A stretch of DNA of 64,000 bases, from assembly GCF_030397575.1 (NCBI RefSeq), contig NZ_JAPNXS010000007.1:62001-126000 (forward strand), read 5' to 3'. Of the stretch, positions 19,329 through 31,993 are shown one piece after another. This DNA is from Psychromonas sp. 14N.309.X.WAT.B.A12. Lineage in GTDB: Bacteria; Pseudomonadota; Gammaproteobacteria; Enterobacterales; Psychromonadaceae. The translations under genes were made by a program, and so were the position numbers. The notes below the pieces were generated by a model. It was not told the DNA's origin. It ran no database searches and saw nothing but the letters and a program-made list of their open reading frames with translations. The first letter of the stretch is position 1. Every line of letters begins with the position of its first letter.

Positions 19329-19940
19329 CTACTCAGGACGTCTGGTTTGTATCAATGTACTGACCTGATGCTTATAGTCTGTATCTTTAACCCATTCGAC
19401 ATTTATATTAACTTCGAGACTTCGCATAGTCATTTGCGTGTTAGCAACATCACTATCTGAAAAACTTAATGAGGTTATTTTTAAAAAGTTAGGGTCTGTT
19501 AGATTAACCCAATAACCGCTAGAAAAGCAGTTACTCGCTTGCTTATCGACTTTACGTCCAAATTGGATACTTTGGTTGTTCACGGAATACCTAAATGCCA
19601 TGAAATGCTGCGCTTGAGATGTGGCTGAATGATCAAAATTATAAGCGTAAACAACACATTGTTGGTCAACATTGTGACTAAGTTCAAACACCTTATCGCT
19701 CTCCTCTCCTACTAGAAATGCATTTCCACCGAATCCAGCACGACGCAAATCATTCTCCATGATTGCAATCAACGCCTGTAAATCGGTGCGTAAACGAGAA
19801 TGGATTAAGGATTTGTTAGTTATCCCAACATTAGATACGTATGAGCCAATCACCATTGCTAGTAATAACGCACCTAATAATAAGCAAATCAATATTTCGA
19901 CTAAGGTAAAGCCACTTTCAGTGTGATGTTTGGCTAACAT
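19329..19940 (-). CDS. PilW-like type IV minor pilin
   Basis: A 203-residue prepilin-like protein. Residues 1-9 form a short leader before the cleavage/methylation motif GFTLVE (residues 10-15), followed by a hydrophobic helix ending near residue 32. The region after it, DLQALIAIMENDLRRAGFGGNA, is typical of PilW. It would be cleaved by PilD prepilin peptidase and inserted in a pilus or pseudopilus. It overlaps the FimT-like gene by 7 bases, so the two are an operon. The other minor pilin genes (pilV, pilX, pilY1, pilE) are not present here. Confidence 0.78.
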   Translation of the reverse strand: MLAKHHTESGFTLVEILICLLLGALLLAMVIGSYVSNVGITNKSLIHSRLRTDLQALIAIMENDLRRAGFGGNAFLVGEESDKVFELSHNVDQQCVVYAYNFDHSATSQAQHFMAFRYSVNNQSIQFGRKVDKQASNCFSSGYWVNLTDPNFLKITSLSFSDSDVANTQMTMRSLEVNINVEWVKDTDYKHQVSTLIQTRRPE

Positions 19941-20458
19941 TTTTTATAACCTAATGCAGCTTTATCGGGAGAACAAACCCGTAAACGCATCGCACTTTGT
20001 ATAACAGATAAAGCACCTTGATATTGATTGGTTAAAGTCACTGAGCCGGTTTTTACCGTAAATCGTAATGCGCCATAGGATGCTTGGTCACCATTAAATT
20101 TCATATTGGCTTGGCTAAGCATCACTTCTTCACCGTCAACTAAGGGCTGTACATTATCCACGTCATCTAACTGGCAAGAGTTTGCGGTAAAGCAGTCACA
20201 ACCAGACGCCTCACTCATTCCTACTGACCATTGCTCTCCTTGCTGACAAAATTGAACATACACTTTTACATTACGTTTAATGGCTTCTGTTTTCGCTAGC
20301 TGTAAAGTGTAATACAGCTTGCTAGCTGCACTCGATAAGGCTTGATTCGCTAGTAACATTTGATATGAAGATGCAGAAATAGCAATCACAATACTTAATA
20401 ATGCTAACGTAACTACCAACTCTACTAAGGTAAATCCTTTACCTTTTAGAATAATCAT
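19934..20458 (-). CDS. FimT/GspH-family prepilin-like protein
   Basis: A 174-residue prepilin with KGKGFTLVELVVTLALLSIVIAI, a clear class III leader and helix, then the FimT/GspH pattern (LYYTLQLAKTEAIKRN). Cysteines CDC, CQ and a final C suggest disulfides, as in FimT. The ATG at 20456-20458 with AAGGAGAGGG upstream is the start; the longer frame needs a GTG. It is the first gene of a two-gene operon with the PilW-like gene. Such proteins prime pilus assembly and, in some species, bind DNA for uptake. Confidence 0.8.
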   Translation of the reverse strand: MIILKGKGFTLVELVVTLALLSIVIAISASSYQMLLANQALSSAASKLYYTLQLAKTEAIKRNVKVYVQFCQQGEQWSVGMSEASGCDCFTANSCQLDDVDNVQPLVDGEEVMLSQANMKFNGDQASYGALRFTVKTGSVTLTNQYQGALSVIQSAMRLRVCSPDKAALGYKKC

Positions 20459-20654
20459 AACCCTCTCCTTGGTATCAGCCACCTTGATTATTTTAAGGTG
20501 AGCTAACTAGCATAGGTTACAAAATAACTTCTGACCTTCTATCTAAAGGAGTAATTTTTATTATTTAAATAAAAATATTTGTGTCATAAAAACGTAATGA
20601 AGCGACATTATTGTGTTTAACATGAAATAAACACTGGAAAGTAAAGGAGATAAC

Positions 20655-20840
20655 ATGCAGCAAGCTCAGTTGAACGGTACAGAAATGACACTAGATAGTT
20701 TATTAGCAACTCCAGCAAAGCGTAAATCAAAACCACGTAAATGGCGTGAAATTGAAAATGCAAAAGCACAACTTTTATTAGCTAAAGAGTTACGAGAAAT
20801 AGACCCTTCCTTTAGCTTTTCCCAATCCGAATTAATGTAA
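20655..20840 (+). CDS. DUF3545 family small protein
   Basis: A 61-residue protein with the DUF3545 pattern: a short acidic/neutral start, then KPRKWREIE and a charged helix ending KELREIDPSF. The family is small, soluble and of unknown function in marine gammaproteobacteria. AAAGGAG precedes the ATG, and a strong shared terminator follows the stop. Confidence 0.8.
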   Translation: MQQAQLNGTEMTLDSLLATPAKRKSKPRKWREIENAKAQLLLAKELREIDPSFSFSQSELM

Positions 20841-20850
20841 TAATAAACAT

Positions 20851-20877
20851 AAAAAACGCATCCTAGGATGCGTTTTT
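20851..20877. terminator. bidirectional terminator between DUF3545 gene and rpoS
   Basis: AAAAAACGCATCC-TAGGATGCGTTTTT: a perfect stem of about 8 GC-rich pairs with A- and T-runs on each side. It lies 11 bases after the DUF3545 stop and 44 bases after the convergent rpoS stop, so it can serve both. Confidence 0.9.
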
Positions 20878-20920
20878 ATTTAGGTGAGAGAAGAAGTTGT
20901 CTTTACTGAGTTAAGGTATT

Positions 20921-21910
20921 TTATACTTGGAATAAAGAGTCTATAGACAATCCCTGCGCCGATAAAACATCATGCAAAGACTTCAAGGCTTCGACTTGGA
21001 TTTGACGCACCCTTTCACGCGTTAAACCTATCTCTTTACCTACGTTTTCTAGGGTATCTGCTTCATAACCTAACAGTCCAAAACGTCTTGCTAATACTTC
21101 ACGCTGTTTAGGTTGCAGATCTTCCAGCCAATCAACAATGCGCAACTTCATATCACTGGTCTGTAAGCTATTTTCAGGTGTAGAGTCGGTGCTATCTGGG
21201 ATAATGTCTAATAAATCTTTATCTGCTGTATTACCAATCGGGCTATCAACTGAGCTAATACGTTCATTTAGCTTTAAGATCTTAGCCACTTCTTTAGCTG
21301 ACACGTCTAGTTCTTTAGCGATATCTTCAGGTGTTGGTTCATAGGCTAATTTGTGTGTTAATTCACGAGCTGTACGTAAATAGACATTGAGCTTTTTAAC
21401 GATATGAATAGGTAAACGAATAGTGCGAGTTTGGTTCATAATGGCACGCTCAATGGTTTGGCGTACCCACCAAGTAGCGTAAGTTGAAAAACGGAAACCT
21501 TTTTCAGGATCAAACTTTTCCACTGCGCGGATCAATCCTAAATTACCTTCTTCAACAAGATCTAGAAGTGATAATCCACGATTGTTATAGCGACGAGATA
21601 TTTTCACCACTAGTCGTAAGTTACTTTCGATCATACGTTTACGAGCGACTTGGTCACCTCGTTGTAAACGGCGAGCGTAATAAACTTCTTCTGGTGCTGT
21701 TAATAACGGGGAATAGCCGATCTCTCCTAAATAAAGCTGTGTGGCATCCATTACTTTGTATTTCTGGCTTGATTCAAAGGAACCTGTAGTAGCTCCTTTG
21801 CTATCTGATCCAGAAAAATGTTGCACGTTATTATCGAGCTGTTCACCTTCCTGGTGCATATGAGTATTATATTCAAGCTTATCTATATTAACTGAGGCCG
21901 TTCCTACCAT
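20921..21910 (-). CDS. rpoS: RNA polymerase sigma factor RpoS
   Basis: A 329-residue stationary-phase/general-stress sigma factor with all four regions: [21 protein letters not shown]-like region 1.2, region 2 ([28 protein letters not shown]), region 3, and the region 4 helix-turn-helix ending [16 protein letters not shown]. The ATG at 21908-21910 follows AGGAGT at 6 bases and gives the usual length; the longer frame needs a TTG. nlpD lies directly upstream on the same strand, as in other gammaproteobacteria, where the main rpoS promoter sits inside nlpD. Confidence 0.96.
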   Translation of the reverse strand: MVGTASVNIDKLEYNTHMHQEGEQLDNNVQHFSGSDSKGATTGSFESSQKYKVMDATQLYLGEIGYSPLLTAPEEVYYARRLQRGDQVARKRMIESNLRLVVKISRRYNNRGLSLLDLVEEGNLGLIRAVEKFDPEKGFRFSTYATWWVRQTIERAIMNQTRTIRLPIHIVKKLNVYLRTARELTHKLAYEPTPEDIAKELDVSAKEVAKILKLNERISSVDSPIGNTADKDLLDIIPDSTDSTPENSLQTSDMKLRIVDWLEDLQPKQREVLARRFGLLGYEADTLENVGKEIGLTRERVRQIQVEALKSLHDVLSAQGLSIDSLFQV

Positions 21911-22019
21911 GGTTAGACTCCTTTTACTGCTTAATATTGATGAACTCAATTAAGATGTTCCACATTCATTGTTTATACCTTTAAACAACTAATGCTGTCG
22001 TGTATTTATATTTGCCTCA

Positions 22020-22859
22020 TCACCTTTTTGGTAGATAACGCAAAGGGTCCACTGACTTACCTCGATAACGAATATCAAAATGTAAATAAACACTATCTGT
22101 GCCACTATCTCCCATAACAGCTATTTTTTGGCCCATCTTAACTTGTTCATTCTCTTTAACGAGTAGTTTGTCATTATGCGCATAAGCACTTAAATAATCG
22201 TAGTTATGCTTAATGATCACGAGGTTTCCATATCCTCTTAAACCACTCCCTGCGTATACAACTTGACCGTTGGCCGCCGCATAAATCGACGAGCCTCGAT
22301 CATTTGCTATGGATATGCCTTTCATACCCTGTGTTGAATTTGCAAATGTTTTAATTAATTTCCCTTCACTTGGCCAACGCCAATCCGATACTTTCTTAGC
22401 AACTGGTTGTGAAACAGGCTTTTTAGTCACTTTTTTATCAACAACTTTAGCAGGATATGCTTTTGTTGATTTTTTGACAACCTTTACTTTACTGTTTTGC
22501 TGACAGCTTTGCGTTGCACAACTGTTTGAGCTTGTTTTTTGCTTATTTTGTGAAACAGTCGAGGCTTTTTCTGTATTATTTTTGAGCTTTAATACCTCTC
22601 CTTGTCTAATTATATAAGGTTTTTTGAGGTTATTTCGCTTAATAAGTGTATTTACGTTCATTTTTGCACGCCAAGCGATCGAATATAGCGTATCGCCTTT
22701 CTCCACTATATACGTTGTTTGACCCGGCGTAATACTCTGCCCTGTTGCCACATAGGGCTTAGGTGTCGAAGTCGCATCGTAAATAGGCGCTCGACCACTG
22801 TGGCTAGAGCAAGCCGTTAACAGTACAAAAGAGGTAGATAACAGATATTTCACTGTCAT
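22020..22859 (-). CDS. nlpD: murein hydrolase activator NlpD
   Basis: A 279-residue outer-membrane lipoprotein. The lipobox LLTAC places the lipidated Cys near residue 17. A LysM domain follows (YIVEKGDTLYSIAWRAKMNVNTLIKRNNL), then a Lys/Ser-rich linker, then a C-terminal LytM/M23 domain. In that domain the zinc ligands of active peptidases look incomplete, as expected for NlpD, which activates the amidase AmiC during cell separation. It abuts yqaA and precedes rpoS. Confidence 0.93.
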   Translation of the reverse strand: MTVKYLLSTSFVLLTACSSHSGRAPIYDATSTPKPYVATGQSITPGQTTYIVEKGDTLYSIAWRAKMNVNTLIKRNNLKKPYIIRQGEVLKLKNNTEKASTVSQNKQKTSSNSCATQSCQQNSKVKVVKKSTKAYPAKVVDKKVTKKPVSQPVAKKVSDWRWPSEGKLIKTFANSTQGMKGISIANDRGSSIYAAANGQVVYAGSGLRGYGNLVIIKHNYDYLSAYAHNDKLLVKENEQVKMGQKIAVMGDSGTDSVYLHFDIRYRGKSVDPLRYLPKR

Positions 22860-23441
22860 TTAATGCTTTATTGTAAAATATAAAATAACGGCAGCCAAAA
22901 TGGTTATCCAACCTAATACATCGATGTATTTACTTAACTTAGTTTCCATTTTCTCCCCCCCTAGAACCATTAGACCAGCGACTAGGAAAAAACGCATCGC
23001 ACGGCCTATTAATGCAGTTAACATAAATGGCCAAAATGCCATGCTCATAACACCAGCAGTCACGGTAAACACTTTGAATGGAATAGGTGTAAAACTCGCA
23101 ATAAAAATCACTAATACCCCCCATTCACTAAACCACGACTGAGCTGTGATCATTTTATCTTGGTAATGCATTGCTTCAATAAAAGGCAGTACCACAGGGT
23201 CATATAATGCACTCCCCAAGTAATAACCTAGTGCGCCCCCTAATACAGAAAAAAGTGTTGCCCCGAAAGCAAACTGCCACGCCTTTTCCCGTTTAGCTAA
23301 TGCCATTGGTGCCAGCATGATATCCACAGGAATAGGCCAAAAAATAGATTCAATAAATGCCGTCACATAAAGATAAAATGGAGCGTGTTTATGTTTTGAC
23401 CAAAGCATTACTTTTTCATAAAGGGGAGCAAATATTTTCAC
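22860..23441 (-). CDS. yqaA: YqaA family (VTT/DedA-like) membrane protein
   Basis: A 193-residue membrane protein of the SNARE-associated/VTT family, YqaA branch: FIESIFWPIPVDIML near the start and the re-entrant-loop-like FIASFTPIPFKVFTVTAGVMSM in the middle. DedA/VTT proteins act as lipid carriers or flippases; the YqaA branch is not characterised. It sits between surE and nlpD. The pcm gene that often lies in this position is missing. Confidence 0.85.
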   Translation of the reverse strand: MKIFAPLYEKVMLWSKHKHAPFYLYVTAFIESIFWPIPVDIMLAPMALAKREKAWQFAFGATLFSVLGGALGYYLGSALYDPVVLPFIEAMHYQDKMITAQSWFSEWGVLVIFIASFTPIPFKVFTVTAGVMSMAFWPFMLTALIGRAMRFFLVAGLMVLGGEKMETKLSKYIDVLGWITILAAVILYFTIKH

Positions 23442-23508
23442 TTAATTTCTCTTTGTTTTTTGATTAAATGTAACTTAATTCTATTTGGTTTAATAAAACA
23501 TGACTTAG

Positions 23509-24255
23509 TTAAATATTGTTTAACCATTTATCTACAATAGGCAATTGTTCGATGGCAGTTAAATCTACTTTTATAGGTGTGATAGAAACATAACCGTGCT
23601 CAACAGCATGAAAGTCAGTCCCCTCACCCGCGTCTGCAATATGGCCAGGAGGACCGACCCAAAATATTTCGCGACCTCGTGGATCAATGCTTTCTTCTAT
23701 CATCTCAGCTTGATGACGTTTACCCAAACGCGTGACTTTAATTCCTTTAATCTGCTCAAAGGGTAAGTCGGGCACATTAATATTGAGTACTTGATGTTGC
23801 GCTAAAGGTGAAGCCAACAAATGTTCTACTAATTTTTTAGCATAGCGAGCAGCACTTTCATAATGCTCAGTCCCATCTAATGAAACAGCAACAGCAGGTA
23901 ATCCTAAAAAGCGCCCTTCCATAGCAGCAGCAACAGTTCCTGAATACAGAACATCATCCCCCATGTTCGCACCAGCATTAATACCTGACACCACTAATTT
24001 AGGTGGTGTTGAGCAAAGTTTATTAAGTGCTAAATGAACGCAGTCGGTAGGCGTACCATTTACTGATATAAAACCGTTATCTAATAAGTTCTTTCTTAAT
24101 GGTTGCTCTAATGTCAACGAGTTACTGGCACCACTATGGTTACGTTCAGGAGCAACAACCATCGTTTCAGTGTCATCAATTTGACTTAAGTGTTTATGTA
24201 GCGCAGATAAACCTGGTGCTAGAACACCGTCGTCATTACTCAGTAATAGCATCAT
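23509..24255 (-). CDS. surE: 5'/3'-nucleotidase SurE
   Basis: A 248-residue SurE. Metal and active-site residues are visible: D8-D9 in SNDDG, S41 in NHSGASN, and N93 in [22 protein letters not shown]. It dephosphorylates nucleoside 5'- and 3'-monophosphates and is linked to stationary-phase survival. The start overlaps the truD stop by 4 bases. It belongs to the ispD-ispF-truD-surE chain. Confidence 0.95.
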   Translation of the reverse strand: MMLLLSNDDGVLAPGLSALHKHLSQIDDTETMVVAPERNHSGASNSLTLEQPLRKNLLDNGFISVNGTPTDCVHLALNKLCSTPPKLVVSGINAGANMGDDVLYSGTVAAAMEGRFLGLPAVAVSLDGTEHYESAARYAKKLVEHLLASPLAQHQVLNINVPDLPFEQIKGIKVTRLGKRHQAEMIEESIDPRGREIFWVGPPGHIADAGEGTDFHAVEHGYVSITPIKVDLTAIEQLPIVDKWLNNI

Positions 24256-25295
24256 ATATTTATCTCAATAAGTTCTCGGATCACACTTGTTGCGTAACAC
24301 CCAGACGGTAAATAGAATGAAAGTGTTAATGTTGTTTGGTCATTCCACTGATAACTAAATTGCTCTGGTATCAATAACAATGGGCGTCGTTCTTGTTTTA
24401 AGCCCTCTTTCGCTAAACCAGATTGAAGGTCAGTGTAAGCTTGTAAACAGTTTAACTCATATTGTTGAGCATCATCGCTAGAGGTTAGTTCGCCTTTCCC
24501 CCATAAAGGTGCGGTTAAACAGACCTCTCTACAAGATAAACGTTGCAAGGTTTGTTCCGATAAATCGGGTAATGGGAAAAAAGAACGGTTAGCCACGAAT
24601 TGCACACAATCACCAAGCATTGGAGAAGCTTGCAAGTTATCATCAATGCGTTGTGATATAACACGATTAAAAAGGTAACTTCTAGCCGCGCTAATATACA
24701 TGCCTCGCTTGAATCTATCTTTTATTTTACGACCGTTAAACATTTGCAATGCCGCATTAACATTATGCCCATCGAATCCAAAACGTTGGTTACCAAAGTA
24801 GTTAGGAACCCCGTGTTGAACTTGATCTAATACCGTCTGTAATTGCGCTTTATCTGAAATATCACGCAAAGTAATCGTAAAATTATTACCAGATAAACAG
24901 CCCGTACGCAGTTTTTTATTATGGCGAATGACTTTTAAAATACTCACACCAGGTGACTCAAAGGTACTAAAGTCGGGTGTTACTTTTCCTGGAATATACA
25001 AAGAGAACCATTGGTAAGTCTCAGCTTGGCGATCTTTTAAACCCGCATAGCTTACATTCTTTGCAGCAATTCCAGCAAATTTTGCCAGTTGTCTGGCTAG
25101 GTAATCAGTATTTTCGCCTATTTTTTTTACCCATAAACAAACATGCTCGCCTTCACCAGTTAATTCAAAGTCTAACTGTTCTTCTACACGAAAATCTTCA
25201 CAATGTTGTTTAAAACGACCTGTACAAGTTGGTTTGCCATAAAGGTAACTAAAATCTAACGGGTAAACCTTTTTTTCAGGCTGAAGCTCACTCAT
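24252..25295 (-). CDS. truD: tRNA pseudouridine(13) synthase TruD
   Basis: A 347-residue TruD. The catalytic aspartate is D88 in the signature [14 protein letters not shown], and the insertion/TRUD domain with NYFGNQRFG lies in the middle. It converts U13 of tRNA-Glu to pseudouridine. It overlaps both neighbours (ispF and surE) by 4 bases, so translation is probably coupled. Confidence 0.95.
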   Translation of the reverse strand: MSELQPEKKVYPLDFSYLYGKPTCTGRFKQHCEDFRVEEQLDFELTGEGEHVCLWVKKIGENTDYLARQLAKFAGIAAKNVSYAGLKDRQAETYQWFSLYIPGKVTPDFSTFESPGVSILKVIRHNKKLRTGCLSGNNFTITLRDISDKAQLQTVLDQVQHGVPNYFGNQRFGFDGHNVNAALQMFNGRKIKDRFKRGMYISAARSYLFNRVISQRIDDNLQASPMLGDCVQFVANRSFFPLPDLSEQTLQRLSCREVCLTAPLWGKGELTSSDDAQQYELNCLQAYTDLQSGLAKEGLKQERRPLLLIPEQFSYQWNDQTTLTLSFYLPSGCYATSVIRELIEINI

Positions 25296-25774
25296 TCTGA
25301 GTCCTTTAATAGAATAACCACAGCATGTGAAGAGATACCTTCTTTACGCCCCATCGGTCCTAACTTTTCTGTTGTTGTCGCTTTAACATTGATATTGCCT
25401 AAATCTGTTTCAAGTAAACGAGTTAGCTCTGCGCACATATCTGCAATATGCGGCGCCATTTTAGGAGCTTGAGCTATGATAGTAATATCTGCATTACCTA
25501 AGCGATAACCTTTCTGTTTTGCCTGTTCATATACATTTACCAATAATTCACGACTATCAATACCTTTAAAAGCATCATCGTTATCAGGAAAGTGGCGGCC
25601 TATATCACCTAACGCTAACGCACCTAGTATTGCATCACACAGTGCATGAATCGCAACGTCGCCATCAGAGTGAGCTAATAAACCTTGAGTATAAGGGATC
25701 TTCACACCTGCAATGGTAATTGGCCCTTCGCCACCAAATTTGTGTACATCATAACCATGCCCAATACGGATCAT
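25292..25774 (-). CDS. ispF: 2-C-methyl-D-erythritol 2,4-cyclodiphosphate synthase
   Basis: A 160-residue IspF, the usual length. It has the metal ligands D9 and H11 (GYDVHKFG) and the conserved [31 protein letters not shown] segment. It forms MEcPP in the MEP route to isoprenoids. It follows ispD by 40 bases, giving adjacent genes of the same pathway. Confidence 0.96.
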   Translation of the reverse strand: MIRIGHGYDVHKFGGEGPITIAGVKIPYTQGLLAHSDGDVAIHALCDAILGALALGDIGRHFPDNDDAFKGIDSRELLVNVYEQAKQKGYRLGNADITIIAQAPKMAPHIADMCAELTRLLETDLGNINVKATTTEKLGPMGRKEGISSHAVVILLKDSE

Positions 25775-25814
25775 AAATTTTCCTTAACAATGTGTCTAAA
25801 ATTAACAGTGTGTA

Positions 25815-26495
25815 TTAAATTTTTGATAGATAGAATTCCGCTAATAATAAGTCTTCTGCTTGTGTGACTTTAATATTATCACTGCGGCCTTCAATAATTG
25901 AAACAGTCCCACCAGACAACTCTATCGCAGAAGCTTCATCTGTAATAAGGTGTTGTGCTTCGATGCCTGTGATGGCATTAATTAGTTGTTGGTTTTGAAA
26001 CATCTGCGGCGTTAATGCATGCCACAAATTATCGCGATCTACAGTATGTTTAATCTGTTGATCAGGGTCACTACGTTTCATCGTATCACGCACTCGATAA
26101 GCCAACATTGCACCACTATCATGTTGTTGAGCATGATCGATCAGCTTATCAATATCAGTTGTTCGGATACAAGGACGAGCAGCATCATGCACCAAAACAT
26201 AATCAGTGGCAGGTAAAGACTTTAATGCACTTAACACTGAATCTACACGCTCTTTACCGCCTTGAACAATGCTCAATTTAGGATGTTTAGCAACACTTAA
26301 GTTGTTGAACCATTGGTCATTTTCAGCAATTGAAACAATGACTTGATTAATGTCAGGATGTGCTAAAAAAGGGGCAAGGCTATATTCAATAATTGCTTTA
26401 TTTAAAATAGTTAAATATTGCTTAGGAATGTCCGAACCAACACGCTTTCCGATACCGGCAGCAGGTATCACCACAGAAAAACATGGCTTATTCAT
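25815..26495 (-). CDS. ispD: 2-C-methyl-D-erythritol 4-phosphate cytidylyltransferase
   Basis: A 226-residue IspD with the CTP-binding VIPAAGIGKRVGSDIPKQYL start and LVHDAARPC in the middle. It makes CDP-methylerythritol in the MEP pathway. Its start overlaps the end of ftsB by 8 bases, the standard ftsB-ispD-ispF order. Confidence 0.96.
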   Translation of the reverse strand: MNKPCFSVVIPAAGIGKRVGSDIPKQYLTILNKAIIEYSLAPFLAHPDINQVIVSIAENDQWFNNLSVAKHPKLSIVQGGKERVDSVLSALKSLPATDYVLVHDAARPCIRTTDIDKLIDHAQQHDSGAMLAYRVRDTMKRSDPDQQIKHTVDRDNLWHALTPQMFQNQQLINAITGIEAQHLITDEASAIELSGGTVSIIEGRSDNIKVTQAEDLLLAEFYLSKI

Positions 26496-26778
26496 CTAAC
26501 TCACCGCCTTTAGGAACGATACGGAAAAATGTTTCGCCTTCTTTAATTAGCCCTAGTTCATTGCGGGCACGCTCTTCTATTGCTTCAGTACCTGTTTTTA
26601 AATTATCAATTTCAGAGAACATCATTTGATTACGTGTAGTGAGCTCTGTATTACTTGCTGTAGCGAGATCAACGGCTTTTCTATATTCACGATTATCTTG
26701 CAATCCATTTTTACCGAACCATAAATGATACTGCAATAGAGAGAAGAGGAAAACAAACACAAATAACAATAAGCGCAT
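26488..26778 (-). CDS. ftsB: cell division protein FtsB
   Basis: A 96-residue bitopic protein: a cytoplasmic stub, one membrane helix (MRLLLFVFVFLFSLLQYHLW), the FGKNGLQD motif, and then a periplasmic coiled coil (about residues 30-65). FtsB joins FtsL and FtsQ in the divisome. I start at the internal ATG (26776-26778), which gives the E. coli-like N-terminus; the open frame runs 11 codons further upstream. Confidence 0.9.
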   Translation of the reverse strand: MRLLLFVFVFLFSLLQYHLWFGKNGLQDNREYRKAVDLATASNTELTTRNQMMFSEIDNLKTGTEAIEERARNELGLIKEGETFFRIVPKGGELDE

Positions 26779-26836
26779 GATAAGTAGACTCAATAATAAA
26801 AAGCTAATCATCCCACATTACGCTTAAAATTAAAAT

Positions 26837-26862
26837 CAACCCAACCATGCTAAATTGGGTTG
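26837..26862 (-). terminator. terminator-like hairpin between ygjV-like gene and ftsB
   Basis: AACCCAA and TTGGGTT form a 7-8-bp stem around 10 bases; on the minus strand it is followed by a T-rich tract (ATTTTAATTTTA). It would end the YgjV-like transcript before ftsB. Confidence 0.55.
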
Positions 26863-26885
26863 TTAGCCCTTAATTTAAGTGAATA

Positions 26886-27461
26886 CTATCTTTTCCAGAA
26901 AAGTAACTTGCTCTCTACTTGAGGGAATAAGGGATGAATGAATAATTTATGGGTCATGATTAACCCAACAATCATTTTAATGACCACCATCTGATCGATG
27001 CCTAATAAATAATAAGCATACCCACCAACAAAGGCAGACAGCCACATAAAGCCCTGAAAAAGGCGTATTTTTTTAACACTTAATGCGGTTAAAATAACTG
27101 CAAAATCAACCCAAGTTAATAATAAACCTAAAGATGGGTTAGCAAGGTAGTCGTTAACTGAGAAATAAGTCGCATAGGTCAAAAAGGCAATCATGATAAC
27201 TAAGATAAGCTTAGTTATTCGAGTAGATAACTCAGTAAAATCACATAAATAGCGATAAAGGGTAACACTACCAACAACTAGGTTTAATAAGACTTTCGGC
27301 ATGACACCGATCAAAATCCCCCAAGATACGTCATTAATAACAGAAAGAAACGAAGCGAGTCGTATATTCTTCATGCCGTTAAACACCATTAAAAAAATGT
27401 AAAAGAACACACTCGTCCAACCAAGGATCTCAATAATTAAAGGCATGATAATTCCAAACAC
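26886..27461 (-). CDS. YgjV-like inner membrane protein
   Basis: A 191-residue protein with about six hydrophobic segments. The layout (LGWTSVFFYIFLMVFNGMKNIRLASFLSVIND at the start, TWVDFAVILTAL later) suits the YgjV-type inner-membrane family, of unknown function. The assignment is tentative. It has its own terminator and lies between ftsB and a divergent LysE-type gene. The start may be the second Met (residue 6). Confidence 0.55.
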   Translation of the reverse strand: MFGIIMPLIIEILGWTSVFFYIFLMVFNGMKNIRLASFLSVINDVSWGILIGVMPKVLLNLVVGSVTLYRYLCDFTELSTRITKLILVIMIAFLTYATYFSVNDYLANPSLGLLLTWVDFAVILTALSVKKIRLFQGFMWLSAFVGGYAYYLLGIDQMVVIKMIVGLIMTHKLFIHPLFPQVESKLLFWKR

Positions 27462-27708
27462 TAAATAAAAACGCGCATTTTACGCTGTGTTAAGTAAATA
27501 AGATACGGTTTAACTATGATTGTGGCTTAATAGTAGATAAGGCAATAATGCTCGCTCATCACCTTAAGGTTAGAAACATAATCAATAATAAAAAAATGTA
27601 TTTAAAGTATAGCTTTAGAGTACTGTTTAATTAACCTGGATATAATCGTTCCCAAAAGCTGTTCGTCGGCTTAAAGATTACATAAATAAAATAAGGAAAT
27701 TATAAGTT

Positions 27709-28341
27709 ATGAATTACGATACCTTGTTAGTCTATATTTTGGTTTCATTCTTTTACATCATAAGCCCTGGCCCTGCTATTTTTTTAGCAGTTTATAATGG
27801 TGCAGTTAATGGCTTAAAATGTGTCACAGTTTCTGCTTTAGGTAACATTGTTGGTCTAATGTTCCTATCAACTCTTTCTATCAGTGGTTTGAGTGCTATT
27901 TTATTAGCCTCATCAATTTTGTTTATGGTTGTTAAAATCATTGGAGCAATCTACCTAATCTATTTAGGTATTAAACAAATTCTCACAAGCAATAATCACA
28001 ATGTAAAGGAATCTGAAAAAGGTAATAACCGATACAAAAACCTTTTCTCATATTTTAAAGAAGGTTTTTTTGTCTCTGTTACTAACCCCAAACCTATTAT
28101 ATTTTTTACAGCTTTGTTCCCTCAATTTCTCAATACTGATCAGCCAATTTTCAATCAGTTCTTCATTATGACGCTAATATTTATGTGCTTTTCATTTTTA
28201 TCTTTATCAACTTATGGATACTTAGCAAATCGAGCTAAAGGTTTTTTATCTAATGTTAATAATGTGAAATGGTTCCATCGTATTAGTGGAGGATTATTTG
28301 TAGCTATGGGGATTAGCCTTTTCACCATTAAAGCACATTAA
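27709..28341 (+). CDS. LysE/RhtB-family amino-acid exporter
   Basis: A 210-residue protein with six hydrophobic segments and the LysE signature SPGPAIFLAVYNGAVNGLK near residue 20, plus the later SVTNPKPIIFFTALFPQF. Members export lysine, threonine or homoserine lactone-like compounds; the exact substrate is unknown. It lies alone on the plus strand between ftsB and eno, interrupting the usual conserved order. AAGGAAA precedes the start. Confidence 0.88.
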   Translation: MNYDTLLVYILVSFFYIISPGPAIFLAVYNGAVNGLKCVTVSALGNIVGLMFLSTLSISGLSAILLASSILFMVVKIIGAIYLIYLGIKQILTSNNHNVKESEKGNNRYKNLFSYFKEGFFVSVTNPKPIIFFTALFPQFLNTDQPIFNQFFIMTLIFMCFSFLSLSTYGYLANRAKGFLSNVNNVKWFHRISGGLFVAMGISLFTIKAH

Positions 28342-28414
28342 TAATAAGGGGAAAATTAGCACTAAAGTGAGGGGGTAATTCTTAAAGTTTAAAAATCATA
28401 TTCTATTTAAAAAA

Positions 28415-28465
28415 TGACTGACCTTTAACTACTTTAAGACTGAAGTTATGGAGGTGCTTTGCATC
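28415..28465 (-). repeat. degenerate copy of the eno 3' end
   Basis: On the minus strand this stretch encodes ...LKVVKGQ, matching the eno C-terminus LKEVKGQ, and the shared word acctttaact recurs at exactly 150 bases (28421 and 28571). After about 45 bases the copies diverge. It looks like an old tandem duplication of the gene end; the copy has lost its stop codon and is not a gene. Confidence 0.7.
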
Positions 28466-28489
28466 TGTCGTTGCACCAAATAACAGGCA

Positions 28490-28517
28490 AAAAAAATCCC
28501 CACCGAGGTGAGGATTT
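28490..28517 (-). terminator. eno terminator
   Basis: Minus strand: AATCCTCACC-tc-GGTGGGGATT followed by seven or more T. A strong rho-independent terminator about 50 bases after the eno stop. Confidence 0.9.
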
Positions 28518-28564
28518 ATAAGTCAAAGTAGAATACTTTCCTTAACCGAAATTAAGAAATAATA

Positions 28565-29878
<1,314 letters not shown>

Positions 29879-29985
29879 TTAATAAAAATAAATTTTAAAA
29901 ATTCTTCATTACAAGCTGAGATTTGTGACCACAGCCTTTTAATGTGTAATTTTTTAACAAACTAATGCGATCGGGTCAACAAAAA

Positions 29986-31638
<1,653 letters not shown>

Positions 31639-31673
31639 TTAAGAGAAAAGGAGTGTTAATTTTATTCCCCAAT

Positions 31674-31738
31674 AAAAAAATCACACGCTAAAAGAGCCTA
31701 ACTTGTTAATTATTAAAGTTAAGATTTTTAAAGTGTGA
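31674..31738 (-). terminator. putative attenuator hairpin in the pyrG leader
   Basis: Minus strand: TCACAC (31733-31738) pairs with GTGTGA (31681-31686), with inner pairing of AAAA/TTTT and TTAACTT/AAGTTAG, followed by seven T (31674-31680). It sits between the predicted pyrG promoter and the start codon, 50 bases before pyrG, so it would cut off pyrG transcription rather than end an upstream gene. The upstream ABC operon already has its own strong terminator at about 32010. Confidence 0.7.
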
Positions 31739-31784
31739 CCGCTTTATCAAAATGGAAGAAAATTGAACATTTAGATGGGACAAC

Positions 31785-31813
31785 AGTATAACAAGTACCG
31801 CTATCCTCGACAA
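31785..31813 (-). promoter_or_regulatory. predicted pyrG promoter
   Basis: Minus strand: TTGTCG (31808-31813), 17 bases, TATACT (31785-31790). Transcription would begin in a run of C (about 31777-31779). The leader would be about 155 bases. A short frame ATG TTC AAT TTT CTT CCA TTT TGA starts a few bases into the leader, inside a pyrimidine-rich stretch. Confidence 0.6.
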
Positions 31814-31993
31814 ACGATAAAAGCATTTTAATGCATAAATGGTGTTTTTTTGAGAACAACCCGATCACTGCAATATATAATTGCTATTACTTAACAATAT
31901 TACTGCTGCACATGTAGCAAATATCATCTTACTACTATCTATTGATATTCTGCTTATTTCATAATGTTTAATCGTTTAAGTTTAGCTAAAAAT

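Noticed and set aside
28418-28465. Second enolase gene fragment as a functional gene
   Set aside because: Only the last dozen codons are copied and the stop is lost; it is a repeat, not a gene.
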